From Mytilus californianus (taxonomy: Eukaryota; Mollusca; Bivalvia; Mytilida; Mytilidae), in the NCBI RefSeq assembly GCF_021869535.1, contig NW_026262723.1, forward strand, positions 87,050,324 through 87,114,323: 64,000 nucleotides of DNA. The letters run 5' to 3'. Of this stretch, positions 34,641 through 46,703 are shown one piece after another (position 1 is the first letter of the stretch; each line of letters opens with the position of its first letter). The notes below the pieces were generated by a model. That model searched no databases, was not told the DNA's origin, and saw nothing but the letters and a program-made list of their open reading frames with translations. A program made the translations under genes and the position numbers.

Positions 34641-34994
34641 TAGTAAGAAATAAAAATTTCTTGTAAATATCAGATTGGTACGTTGAAGACAATATTTTTG
34701 CCGTTATATGTTTTTCGTAATGACGTTAATCACGCACCACCTTTTATTCATATGTAAGAAAATTATTAAAAAATCATTTTGAATTAAGGAATGTTTCTCA
34801 CTCATGCATAGCTCTGATTCTTGATAGGATTTTGCAATACTTTAAATGTCAAGATGCCTATCTGGTACAGTCAAACTGGTAGAGTTTAATAGATTTTCTA
34901 TCACTGGATCGATAATTCTGCCGGGAGACGTCCAGACACCCAAAAGAATCACAAGCCCTTGGCCTGGTTTGGCAATACCTTTTGTCCTGTTCGA

Positions 34995-35125
34995 TTGTAT
35001 CTGCTCTTCAACGTTTCTATAATGTTTTGGATTTCAAATTTTTTTTCCTAGAGAATAGACGAAGAGACATTTTAATCGTCGAAATTCACATCGGGTGCAG
35101 TAAAATTTGTACTGTTTTATTTGAT
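34995..35125 (+). repeat. Degenerate retrozyme / hammerhead relic
   Basis: CTGCTCTTCAACGTTT, then GGATTTCAAAT, then GACGAAGAGACATTTTAATC followed by GTCGAAA and TCGGGTGCAGTAAAATTTGT. The layout matches the remembered bivalve retrozyme hammerhead (stem II GAC...GTC, then GAAA), but the core CTGATGA is lost. Confidence 0.45.
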
Positions 35126-35129
35126 TAAT

Positions 35130-38060
35130 ACATGTTGTACGTCATTGGGTTATCAGTTTCCTTCATCTTACAGTTGTGATGCCCAGAATTCTTTAAATAT
35201 GTTGAGTCTGTCATGTTACAATCAGTGACACAATATTTAATGGCTACTTCCGTAGAAAACTGTGTTTGATCAAATCCAACTCAATTATATAATGGCGGAA
35301 ATACGAACACTTCAGCAATTACGTGACATGACAATCTAAGAATTTAATGCCGCCAAGCCTATAAATGTTTCTTTGTCATGAAATCGAAGCGTGTTTAAAA
35401 GAAGAAAAAAAGATACCGCTGTCAGATTCGGCATAAATTTTACCATAAAAGACTTTCAGGCAAGATAAAAAGATTTCAACTTCTTACGTATTTGATAAAT
35501 ATAATTGGCGTGTTGAATTAATCAATGCAACGAAATCTTTAGAAAATGGAAAATAAACTTAAAGTGAAATGAATAAAATTTATTTGAAGCTCAGAGTTCA
35601 AAAGTGAAAAAAAAACCCAAATACGATAGTAGTAGGATAAAAAGTAAAAAAGAAAAAAGACCGAAATAGATTGATAAACAGTCATTACTTAATACTAATT
35701 GTGTAACCCACGATTCAGATAAAAGTTGTCAGAATTCGGAGAACAAAGTATTGGGAACTAACAAGTCATTGTTTTTCTGTGTAAACTCATTTATTTATCT
35801 GCAATCGTTTCGTAGTGTCAAACATGAAACGTGTTCATTTGAACTGTCAGTCATAGCTAGATGACTTAAATTACGACGCCGAACTAAAATATTAAAAAAA
35901 GGACGCGATGGATGTTTAGTTTTTGGATTGATAGCATTATATTTGAAAGTAATCAAGTTTAAAATCTGTCTCGTATAATATGGTTCAATATATATATATC
36001 ACACAAAAAATGAAATAATTAGGTTGTGATTCTAAGCTTATTAATTACATCAAACCAGTCGTTAAACGTCAACCACAGATACAAATTTGTTCTTTCCCCC
36101 CAAACAAATTATTTGATCTGATAATATATCATGAATATGATTAATGGATACAGAAAATCTAAAGTATCAATAACTTCCATTCAAACCAAAAGTAATGAGT
36201 GTCCCGGAAGGATTACAATAACAGTGGTAGTGTTTAAATGAAAAAGTGCAGGCAAATAAAACATGTTGCCTCATTTGTCAGCTAAAAAAGATAGGGAAAA
36301 TACCGAGGGGGCAATAAAAAATCACAAGTCTAACACTATGACCAAAAAGTAAAGCAACGAAAATCATTTGGTAAATCAATTTATAAGAAAATGGGTTGAA
36401 ATATTGGATATATATTGAATAAAGAATAAATGCATAGTCATAGCTGTTCCATCTTTTAAATTTTGTTTTTTACAGTAACTTCCTTTTTCAATAAAAGGTA
36501 AGAATAAGAGTAACCTAAGTCAGTTTTAAAAGAAGCTGTCTTTGTGTACATGTAGGATATTAAACATCTCTTCGGTCTATGCGTTATCTAGAAGACGTTT
36601 CGCTCTTTTGAAATTGTACTTATAAATAAATTTTTATCATAAAATCCAGGCCCTTCATAATTTCCAAAATCGTAAAAGATTACACGCTTACATATTGCAT
36701 ATGAACAATTTTTATACTAGTATGGTTATATTCCATAATACCCTTTTTCACAAATCAAAAAAGAAAGTTTATACAAATTAATGATTCTTTTATATATATA
36801 TATGAAATCAAGTATACGACAGTAATTCTGGAATGTAGATAGAACGAGGGATAAAGTCAATAACTTTGGCCACAATTTGAGAAAGAAAAAAAATTATCGT
36901 CCAACATGTAATCTACTGAGCTATTCGAAATATTTTTGCTCGGCCTCTTGTACATGCCAAGAAAATCACACTTTCCCAACATTTGAACCAAGATTTTACT
37001 TATACAATTTGAAAATTATAAAAAAAGATACAAAAATTTAAGAACACCAACACATTTGTGCTTTCAACAAAATAAATCAGAAATAAATTCGAAACCTTTT
37101 ATGAAATAATCTTAGCTGACAGATATGGACGTATTATCACATCTTCCCCATTCAGTAATCGGATTTCGATATTTTCATCAGACAGTGTTAAGTTAAAATC
37201 TTTTGTTTTATTATTCTGATTTCCTTTTGTTTGACTTTATAATGATATAATCACACAAAAGTATATATTCCGCTTTTATCCGCTCTGCAAACACAAACAT
37301 GATAAGGATTGATAAACCTTTCTATTGTAAGTGCAGTTTTCAGTTTTCATTACGATTTTTACAAACAATTCTAAAGTTATATGTATGAGCACTGAAAAGT
37401 AAAAATTGGAAAATCTAGCTTCTTAAATTTTGTTAAATGATTTCCTCCAGTTCATCAAAAGATTGGATGGTTGTTGGTCGGTTAACGTATATCACAAATA
37501 TTTGAATAGTGTGAGGAATGTTTTGTTTTAACAGTTCTAGTAACTGTAAACTGGGGGTATATGACAAGGTATTAAGCCGACATTTGTGTCAGTTGTAAAA
37601 ACTACAATATATTTCTATAAAATACCATTAAAACAAACACAAAGCACGTTTGAACTCGAACAATGCACAGTACAATTCCTTTTAGTTCCGTGGCCTTATT
37701 TTATAGTACCCCGAAGAATACTTCAATATTTGATTTGTTTTGCTGGACCACACATCTATATTTGAAATGGTTTATATCCCATTGACCTTTACACTGTTTT
37801 CCTTTTATTCAGTCTTATATTAAAAACTAAGATCATTTGTGTCTTGATGGTCACGAGATGTCAATACAAATTCCCTGAAGATGCAGAAGTACAATTAAAT
37901 ACATGTTATACCAGAAATAAATGCACGAAACTGAAGCAACAAAGACAGGAATAATGAAACCGGAAAACCATTAATCTAGTTTTTATGAAAATTTATTTCC
38001 ACAACAAACATTAAAATTCCGAGAATGCAAATAATTATCTATTTATATTCTAGAGATTAT
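35130..38060. other. Non-coding stretch; 36195-37040 is a paralogue of 49465-51520
   Basis: No gene is seen. The part 36195-36590 aligns with 49465-49855 (shared CCGAGGGGGCAAT, GTTGAAATATTGGATA, AAGAAGCTGTCTT), and 36560-36930 aligns with 51095-51510 (AGTAAAAGATTACACG-like block, CTACTGAGCTATT). Confidence 0.65.
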
Positions 38061-38064
38061 TTAA

Positions 38065-38223
38065 GAAATAATTCATGGGGGCTTGAATATATCGTGATTT
38101 TACCACGGGTTGGCACTTTATGCTAAATATTTTACCCTGAGCGATAGCGAGGGTTAAAATATCGTCATAAAAGGACAACCCGTGGTAAAACCACGATATA
38201 TTCAAGCCCCCATGAATTATTTC
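38065..38223. repeat. Hairpin MITE, 48-bp arms
   Basis: Arms 38065-38112 and 38176-38223 are inverted copies with one mismatch (GAAATAATTCATGGGGGCTT at the outer end). The inner part holds a second small inversion around GAGCGATAGCGAGGG. The outer flank CGATTCTAATAGGACAAATA is shared with the hairpin at 52313. Confidence 0.85.
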
Positions 38224-38294
38224 GATTCTAATAGGACAAATACGGCAATTCTTTTAGATCGAAGCGCTCTAGGTGAAGCCAAATATTTGCCGTT

Positions 38295-41200
38295 CCCATA
38301 AACAAACGCACTATTCAATTCGCCTTTTCAGAATCTAAAGGACTATGGGTAATCTCATTGTTCGTACACCAAAATGAAAATAACGTTACATCATTGGTTG
38401 AATTTCCATTGTTTAGAACGTTTTAAAGACCAAACAGCCTATTCAGTTCTACCAGTGATTTTTCCTTAAAATTTTGTGTGAAGGTATTTCATGATTTGAG
38501 GAACAAAATATGATAAAAAAAATTGGGGGTCACCGACTTAGTTTTGTCACTATAGCAACCTCAGTTTCGTGTTTTCCCGAATATTAACATGATATTTGCT
38601 TGTTATTTAAACTCTCAAAAAATCCCATTATATCAAACCTACAAGCATAATTCTTGTTTCACGTTAAACAGTAGATTTGTGTCTATCAAATACAAGTTCA
38701 AGAGTTTAAGACTCTTATTGTTTTGATCTTAAAAAATATGATTTATTTCATTCCCGCCAAAGATAAAACGCAAGAATGAAAAACGTTTCAAGCATTAAAA
38801 AATATCTACCAGTGATTTTTTCATAAAAATTTCAAGAAGGAAAGTGCCATGTGTACTCTTCAAAATAAAGCAAAAAAATGTATATGTCACCGACCTTTCA
38901 AAAAAGTTATGATGAATTTTCATGTTTTTTTCTCGTTCGTTTTGAAGAAAAGAGTTGTCTTTCTTCAGAACATTGAATCTGACGTCATAGTACAAGTTTT
39001 CATTGCTGGCGTACTGTTTGAAAAAAATTGCAAATTGGACGTTTGAAACCCACATTTAAATTTTCAAGAATCAAGAATAACAACTATATTCACCTACTTT
39101 ATTATCTAGTAATACAAGAGATCATATGTATGTATCAGTATCAGATCTCATTATGTTGTTGCCGCACAAAATTAACCTTCAGACAAATCATTCGTCGGAA
39201 TGAAAAATTGTTCGAAATAACCTTTTACGACGCTTTAGAAAGGAAAGTCTAGATCTATTTTTGTCCTCTCCCTCTCATTAGCAAAATCATTGGAAATAAA
39301 AAGAGAAATGAAAGATGACACTGGCTTACTTACAGACTATTTGACTATATTAGACTAGATGTGTGGGTTTTTTGTCACGTCAATTTCAGAACTTCGCCCT
39401 AGCGCACTCTTTCGCTACTGTTGACAGACAGCCAGACATTAGCACGGACGGACTTCTTTATACCATTATGTGTCCCGACTAAGACGAGCGTATACAAATT
39501 ATTCCATCTAGTTTGTGGATTCATTATTTCTGAATATTTAAAATATAAGAAAATTAAAATTATAGGTATAATATATGAATTAAAGTTTTTGATTCTAAAA
39601 CGTTTTACATCCATTTAACCTATCATAAAATACGATTCCCGTTATTACTACCTCACGTGTTTTGAATAAACGAGACAGGAAATATAAAATACAAATAAGT
39701 TTTTAATTCAAAAATTGGTTTAGAATCTAAGAAATAATTTTCCGTTGAAAACTATAAAGTATTTCTCAAAACAGGATGAAATATTATGAATCTAAATAGC
39801 TCATTTTGGAAATTAAAACAACGACAAGGTTGTATGTATAGATTGCTGGCATTGAAAATCTAAATTTGTTATCAATCTTTCCGGTCATTGTAGTTTTTTG
39901 AAAGTGAGAAATTTTATGTTGGATTTTATTCTTGAAGCAATTGTTTTTTGTCATAAATTAAATTTACAACAAGTTTAGTTTTTAAAACCGTAAATTTTTA
40001 TTTTAATTCACATTCACTGAGTATATATTTATTTCTTATATTTTTTGCCTTAAGCTTCTGTGAGATCAGGCGAAATCTTTATCATTTCCCCTTGAGGCAA
40101 TTTGAAATGAAATAAATGACAAAAGACAATGAACCTTTATCATTTTTATTTTTACTATAAGATTTTGTCAATTAAGCAGTATAGATAAAATTTAACTGCA
40201 TTGCAAGATCACCATTATTTTACGAGAATCTTAAAAAAGTAAGTTAATCTCAACATGCATACGTTGCCAGTATATCGAAACTTCTAGAAAGTATTGTTTA
40301 TCGGCCTAACCTTCTGAAAACTCAGTTTTGAAAATCACATATTAAGTTAAAACTCTAAGCGTAAGTCATATAAATTCACCAGTGTAAAGTTACACGGGCG
40401 TACGAGATTTGCGCCGATTTAAAAAACTTTTCGATCTTTAATTTGCGCCGATTTGATTCTTTCATTAGCGCCTATTTTATTTTTTTTATCACTAACCCCG
40501 ATACTTTATTTGCTATACGAGTAAATACATGTACATGTAGTAAACCTAGAATGTATATTGTATGGTAATATATGGATATAAATAGTGTTCCCTTATGTTT
40601 AAGATAATTTTGGTCATATTGTTCGAGAACTTCGTTTTGACACGAGAAAGAAAAGATGGACTTCGTTATTGGCAAGTACAACAAGTATAGAAAAGATAAA
40701 ATGACAAGAAAGGAATATATCAGATGTGTGGCATATAAATTCTCGGCAAGATAATAATTCATTTGTACTAGTATTCCATTTTTATGGATTTTATTGTGGT
40801 GCTTTGAAATGCTGTAAATAGAATTTTACTCCGTGCTTTTAGTGGATGTAAACAGAGTGCACAAATATCTTTTAAATTGACCTATCTTGCTCGAAATTCT
40901 ACTCCCACCTCCCCTTTGTGAGCAGGGGACAACAGTTATATACATGTTATAATTGACAATTCATAACATATGTACAACTGGCTAACGGAAGAGGTTTATA
41001 TGATAAATAAAAAAATAACTTTCACCTATAATTTACCTGTACACAATCGGCGCAAATGAAAGACAAAATCGGCGCCAGTGAAGGAAAAAAAGTGAAATGC
41101 AGATCGGCGCAAATGCAAAAAGCCGAGTTCAAAATTTATATTTTTATTATTATTTTTATTTGAACGGAGGTTACAGATAGTGTAGTATCTTTTGTGTCCA

Positions 41201-41525
41201 TTTGTGTTTAATTTCTACTAGGTATCAGTGCGACGCTTAATTCCACTTTTCTTGGAAGACGTAGTTTTAAGCGTACACTATGTTGGAATCCGTGAAAAAC
41301 GCGAAATAGGACGTTATAATTTGACGTTTTTTTTTATGGCTAGAAACAACGTCATAGAGCTTTTATGTCACTACCAAGTTGCGTTAGTTGATGCGCATCA
41401 ACAATAGGCTGTTTGGTCTTTAAACCAATCACAACGTTTTGGTGTACGCTTTTGAAAATATTAACCAGAATGCATTAGATTCTGAAACGGCGAATTGACG
41501 TAAAAGAACGGAGCAAACTGAATAA
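38295..41525. mobile_element. Possible DNA element bounded by inverted copies of about 150 bp
   Basis: Segment 38310-38450 and segment 41395-41510 are inverted copies: TCAGAATCTAA, GTACACCAAAA, TTGGTT and AAAGACCAAACAGCCTATT occur in the same order on opposite strands. The 3-kb interior has no transposase frame. It could equally be two separate copies of one short repeat. Confidence 0.4.
40385..41125. repeat. Inverted pair of GGCGCAAAT repeats
   Basis: The left end (40385-40475) has three spaced copies of TTTGCGCCGATTT-like sequence. The right end (41045-41125) has the inverse (ATCGGCGCAAATG) three times. The arrangement fits the ends of a small non-autonomous element of about 740 bp. Confidence 0.5.
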
Positions 41526-41824
41526 GTGATATGCTTAACCCTCTTACTGCGGGAAGGACATATATGTCCTCTCCTGGCTTACTGCGGGAAGGACATATAT
41601 GTCCTTGTGTATGCGAAATACGGTTGTTTTTCAAGATTTCATGGCATGTGCTAAAACTATACCCCCTCCATCCTTTATTCCATAGAATATAAAAATTGGA
41701 AAGAATATTTGTTTTTTTTTACTCTTCTTTTACTTAAAACGTCATATTATTACGTCATAAATCATATGACATCATAAAACGTCGCAATCGAGTTGACGGC
41801 AAAATAGAGCTAAAAAATTTAGCA

Positions 41825-42471
41825 ATGAGCGATTTGGAATCCGAAGAATCCATGGAATATGAATCAGAAATGTCCGAAATTGGTACAGATTCAGATAGCA
41901 ATTTAGAGAATGCAACGTTTAATCATGGTCCATGGTTTCCGGTATTAAACACTGAGGAGTTTTATATGCCAGACATGCAGCAATTTCGGGGAAATCATTT
42001 AGGACCAGTTGATATTCGGCCAGATGACAAACCACATGAAGTATTCTTATCCATGGTAACTGACCCAGACAATGTAGAGAACAATGTGGTGGATGTTCTT
42101 GTACAAGAAACAAACCGATGTGCTGAACATCGGATATCAATGGGAAATTTGAAACCACGATCAAGGCTTCAAATGTGGCGCCCAGTATGCAATGAAGAGA
42201 TGAAAGCTTTCATCGGGCTCTTGCTGTTAATGGGCATAATCCAGAAGCCAACTATAGCTTCGTATTGGGAAACTCAGGATAAGTTGTGGTTGAGAAGAAC
42301 TCCTTCCTTCCGCTCTGTTATGGCAAGGGACAGATTTTTGGCAATTCTATCTAATCTACATGCAAGTAATAACCAGACAGCACTACCAAGGGATCATCCA
42401 CAATATGATCCAATGCACAAAATAAGACCAGTTATTGACGTTTGCTACACAGCATTTAGGAAGAGTTACAG
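41825..42471 (+). pseudogene. piggyBac transposase exon 1
   Basis: The exon encodes an acidic N-terminus (SDLESEESMEYESEMSE) and the start of the DDE_Tnp_1_7 fold: FIGLLLLMGIIQKPTIASYW, then RDRFLAILSNLHASN, then DVCYTAFRKSY. It ends at a GT donor (ACAG|GTACAA at 42472). Joining to 43584 continues the frame exactly. The ATG at 41825 is in a good position after the 5' TIR. Exon 1 itself is undamaged. The transposase would cut and paste at TTAA in the nucleus. Confidence 0.9.
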
Positions 42472-42506
42472 GTACAACATTTATGTTTCTTTAACATGAT
42501 CTCATG

Positions 42507-43062
42507 GGGGGGGGGGGGGGGGGTAGTGGGGGGTGTGTTACTTCCTATTAATGGGTATACGGGGATGTGCCAAAAATATGGGTCATAATTTTGCGAGATT
42601 TTATATTAAAATGATCCTCTTTTTTAACGAAATCCTATATTAAAATGCATTTACGTTTGATAACTGTATATTGATTTGAAGTATGATCTACATATCATAT
42701 ATAAATATGCCATTGAGAATCTTACATTTATAATGGTCAATTATTATATTAGATTAAATCATTGCATTTGAAAGTTCACCTTTCAAATAAGTTCCCAAAT
42801 GAAACCTGGATGTAAATTCATATATTAAAACTTAAGGGTATCTGTATATTTATGAATTATGAGTGATGTATAGATTTAGTGCTTATATAAGCATCGGTCA
42901 TATTTTAAATATTGTATATAAGTATAGGTCATTCTTTCTTAAATATTAATATAATTATAGGTACTGAATTTCAGTGAATGTTATATTAAAATGGGTTCGT
43001 TTTTTGAGGCAAAAATGGCACACCCCTACTAAAAAAAATCGAAGTAACCCCCCCCCCCCCTC
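42507..43062. repeat. MITE nested in piggyBac intron 1
   Basis: Its ends are inverted: a G run then GTGTGTTACTTCC and GGGGATGTGCCA on the left; on the right TGGCACACCCCTACT, then GAAGTAACC and a C run. The interior repeats ATATTAAAATG. The homopolymer ends (about 20 G, about 13 C) hide the target duplication. Confidence 0.6.
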
Positions 43063-43583
43063 GTTTTTCATCCGAGGAAAAAATACGCTTATAAACTTTC
43101 AGAGGCAAATATTGCATGCGTATCCAGACAAAAGTCGATTGCTAAAGATTAACGTAAACAAAAAAAAGTAAAAAAAAATGTTAAATAAATACACAAACAA
43201 ATAGATACACATTAGCTACTTGTAATTGTTATTAATCCGTGTTTCCAACATAGATGTACTTCCAAACGGAAGAGTTAATTTGGATACACAAAGGTTATTT
43301 TCATCCGAAGTGTACTTTACTAAATGACATATGCAATGGCATTGAGGTCTATCCATTCTCTCTATTCGCAGTCAGACAGCAGTTACTTTTTGTATCGCTT
43401 TTCCAAGCACGTCAAATAAATTCAAATATGTTAAGATATTATTCTCTTTTCTTTGTTGTTTTATAAAGTTTTCAATTAATTCGACCATGACATGTAACTT
43501 TATTGAACTGTGTAATTGTAAATATTAAAAAAAACTCAATTAAAAAAAATAGTAATTTTCTTTAGAAATATTTTCTCCGTCAG

Positions 43584-44069
43584 GTTAGGAAGAAATATTT
43601 GTGTAGATGAACGAATAGTAGGATTTAAAGGTAGACATAATATCGTCCAATACATTTCAAAGAAAAAATCTCATCAGTGGGGAGCCAAGGTATGGGTTCT
43701 TAGTGAGTCTGATACTGGATATACCGAGCACGTACAGTTGTACTATGGAAGACGTAACCGTCTGCAGCCATATCCTCATGGAGTTGGCTATTCAGTTGTA
43801 ACGGAGTTAATAGAGCCACACTATAATAAATTTCACCATGTAACAACAGACAGTCTCTTTACCAGTCCAAAACTCACTCACTACCTACTTGGCAATGGCA
43901 CTTACTCCATCGGAACAGTCATTGCCGGCAGAAAGGGAATGCCGTTGAGTTTCAAAACCTTAAAAACCCCTAAAGGAACGGTCAAGGCTAAGAAACAGGG
44001 AAATGTACTAGCAATTCATTAGTCTGATCGTCGACAGGTGCGATTTCTTACATCGTCTGATCATTACAG
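43584..44069 (+). pseudogene. piggyBac transposase exon 2 with one nonsense codon
   Basis: After an AG acceptor (TCCGTCAG) the frame reads RNICVDERIVGFKGRHNIVQ with the first catalytic Asp, then KVWVLSESDTGYTEHVQLYY, then HHVTTDSLFTSPKLTHYLLG with the second Asp. A TAG at 44020-44022 interrupts just before SDRRQVRFLTSSDH. The family has Trp there (W-D-R-V), so TGG probably became TAG. The exon ends at a GT donor (44070). Confidence 0.9.
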
Positions 44070-44179
44070 GTTTGTTATTTTCATAAAAGCTATGTTCAGA
44101 TAAGCTGCCTAAGGACCTTTAAATATATTATTTAAGATTTTTTTTATTTTTGTAATTTCATGTATAGAGTTTTCAGATA

Positions 44180-44245
44180 ATAGTAATGATGATGATAATA
44201 GTGATAAAAACAACAACAACAATAACAACAATAACAATAACAATA

Positions 44246-44276
<31 letters not shown>

Positions 44277-44290
44277 TGATGATGATGGTT
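44180..44290 (+). repeat. Microsatellite: AAC/AAT then GAC/GAT triplets
   Basis: Located in piggyBac intron 2. The His-rich frame on the minus strand is a by-product. Confidence 0.9.
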
Positions 44291-44381
44291 AATTTTTTTC
44301 TGTTGTAGCAAATATAGTTTAACTTTGTAATTTGAAAGTAAATTCAAAGTTATATTCCATCACGATTATTTTTATTGCAAG

Positions 44382-44564
44382 GTTGGAAACTGCTTCAAAT
44401 TCTAAGGGAAAGGAAAAGGTCGCTCCGGGAGTTGTGCACACTTACAATGAAAACATGGGGGGGAGTAGATTTAGGAGATCAACTAATATCAGTTTATGAT
44501 CCAGACATACGTTCAGTGAAACTATGGAAAAAGATTCTTGTTAATCTTTCATTGACTGCATGTG
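44382..44564 (+). pseudogene. piggyBac transposase exon 3 with a frameshift
   Basis: After the acceptor TTGCAAG the frame is KEKVAPGVVHTYNENMGG. A run of seven G where six are needed (44457-44463) shifts the frame. The next frame continues GGVDLGDQLISVYDPDIRSV with the third catalytic Asp, then KLWKKILVNLSLTACG. A GT donor follows at 44565. A one-base homopolymer difference could also be an assembly error. Confidence 0.85.
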
Positions 44565-45099
44565 GTTAGTATTTTAGTAATTGGAATACTATTTCTTGAT
44601 AATCAAAGGTACCATCTTACAAGAAAAAAAGGAATGGGAATTATTAATCGTTCATATATATACGTATACAAAGTGATTCAGATAATCAATATTCAATGAA
44701 TGTACGTCTACCTACTGCGTCTGTCCGAAATTCCGAATGATCCTTCCGGTAGAAAACCAACGTCCGTCTTATTAGCAAACATTTCAACATACATATGCTA
44801 TCATATCCGTTATCATTATCATTAAAGTAGTATCTTAATTAGCTGAATTTAGGATGTCAAAAATATAACGTACACTGATGTATAAGATTTTTAGGCATAA
44901 AAATTTGACAACTAAAATACATATAATGTACGAAGTACAAAATTGTTTTTGCGTATAAAGACTAAATATCACTGCACGGCAGTCACACAATAAAGTAATC
45001 GCTGAAACGAATTTGGACATGATTTCACAATTAATATTTCCAAATAATTTTTGATTCAAAAACTATTATTTAACTATTTTATTCTATTCCTGCTTACAA

Positions 45100-45422
45100 T
45101 GAATGCATATATTTGCCACAAGAGATCATTCCTTTTGAGGAAAAAGTCAACCCATCTCCAGTTCCAACAGGAAATTTTGACCGGCTTAGTTGGGGAATAT
45201 AAAATTCAAAGTCGAGTTTTTGGTAGGAATTGACAAGAAATGGGTCATAGAGCAACATCAGAGCATTTCATGTATGAAATCCCTCGAGGAAAGAGGAGGA
45301 AATGTGTTTCCTGTCACAATAGGAAGGTTCGAACTTGGTGCAAACAGTGCAGAGAAGGTCTCTGTCTTGGAAAGTGTTTCAAAGATTATCACAAACACAA
45401 GCAACGTGAACACGAAGAGTAA
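45100..45422 (+). pseudogene. piggyBac transposase exon 4, C-terminal cysteine-rich domain
   Basis: The exon reads NAYICHKRSFLLRKKSTHLQ, then a TGA at 45231-45233, then MYEIPRGKRRKCVSCHNRKV and WCKQCREGLCLGKCFKDYHK, ending in TAA. The Cys/His pattern is the piggyBac C-terminal zinc-binding domain that contacts the TIR. The splice acceptor expected at 45098-45099 reads AA instead of AG, so this exon could not be spliced normally. Confidence 0.85.
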
Positions 45423-46563
45423 AATAAACTTGTGGAATTCTTTTAACAGTGTTTAGTTTGCAGTATTACTAGATGTTTACGTAACGATGGGTTACGATTT
45501 GTGAAGTGAACTGTCATTGAACCAAATTAAAAATTGGAAAAATGTATGATTTTTTTCTGTTGACCAAATAAAGATACACGTATACACATTTACTGTAATT
45601 TGATACGAAAAAAGACAGCTACATGCACCCTTCTCAAAATCATGACATAAGAAAGATCAGTTGTATAGGTCTCAAATAATTTATTAAACGCTTTCGTAAG
45701 TGAACAGAATAACTGGAAGAATAATCTTGTGGTTGCATTACGTTTCGGAAAAAAACTATGTTTTTCTTCTTAGCACTGCAAAGTGCTTGACGTTATTTAA
45801 TTGAAAAGCGCCAAACTTGCTGAAGACGTGACGTTTTTACCTTGTGACGTTATATGATGTCATATTAGGAAGGTTACTTTTCAAAAAAATAACGTGCTTA
45901 CTGTATATCTAGTTATGTCCCTATTATTCATTTCAAAATACAAGATTTAACAAAAATTCACTGAACATGTTATTTGGTACTGAAATTGTGCCGTTTCTGG
46001 ACAGTGTTTTGTAAAATCGGCCCGCACTAAGAGGGTAAAACTATTTACAATAATGTATTTAAATAGGTTTGGATGAATTTAAATAAGAATTTTATTTATA
46101 TGTCTAATATGTATAAAAAAATTGGATTATAACTCATTTTAGCATGGTTTGTTTACGTTTCCTTGTTGTGATGATTTTCGGTTTCACAAGCGTGTATTTT
46201 TCCCGTAAAATCCTCATATTCTTACGTCATCGTTGTATGACGTCGGTTAGCTCATTCATAAAAAAGCATATGACGTGGGAGTACGATCGGAACAGCTAAA
46301 ACAATATATTCATATTTTACCACGGGTGTGTACTCAAAGCGTATGAAGAACGTCATGTTAGAATTTAAGATATACTATGACTGTAAAAACCTGATTTCAT
46401 TCTAGGTGGATATAATATTCTTTGGAGACAATTGTACAGTTCCAAACCAATAGCATAATATGTTAAGTTGAAAGCTATTGTGTATACCCTGTCAGTTTTT
46501 AATACTTTCAATAACCTTTTCTAATTCACTATTATGTTGTGACGTTACCTGTGACTATTATAA

Positions 46564-46703
46564 GTTATATGGTTCGCTACTGACCCCCTACGGATCAATA
46601 GAGGGTTAGTAAAATCCATAGGGGGTGAGGCCGAAGGCCGAATCCCCTATGGATTTTATTCACCCTCTATGGTCTGTAGGGGGTCAGTAGTGAACCGTAT
46701 AAC
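46564..46703. repeat. Long hairpin MITE
   Basis: Arms of about 62 bp: GTTATATGGTTCGCTACTGA on the left, inverted as TCAGTAGTGAACCGTATAAC on the right, with GGCCGAAGGCC near the centre. A third related arm with CCCCCTACGGATCCATAGGG lies at 46830-46860, so the full element may extend to about 46920. Confidence 0.85.

Larger units (their letters stand above)
41539..46035 (+). mobile_element. piggyBac transposon, 4.5 kb, inactivated
   Basis: The left TIR is CCCTCTTACTGCGGG (41539-41553) after TTAA (41535-41538). The right end is CCCGCACTAAGAGGG (46021-46035) followed by TAAA, a one-base change from the expected TTAA. TIRs match at 14 of 15 bases. Between them lies a piggyBac transposase gene with introns. 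Near the left end the 16-bp palindrome AGGACATATATGTCCT occurs twice (about 41555 and 41589), possibly part of transposase binding sites. Confidence 0.9.

Noticed and set aside
44144..44347. His/Tyr-rich minus-strand protein
   Set aside because: Produced by triplet microsatellites inside a piggyBac intron.
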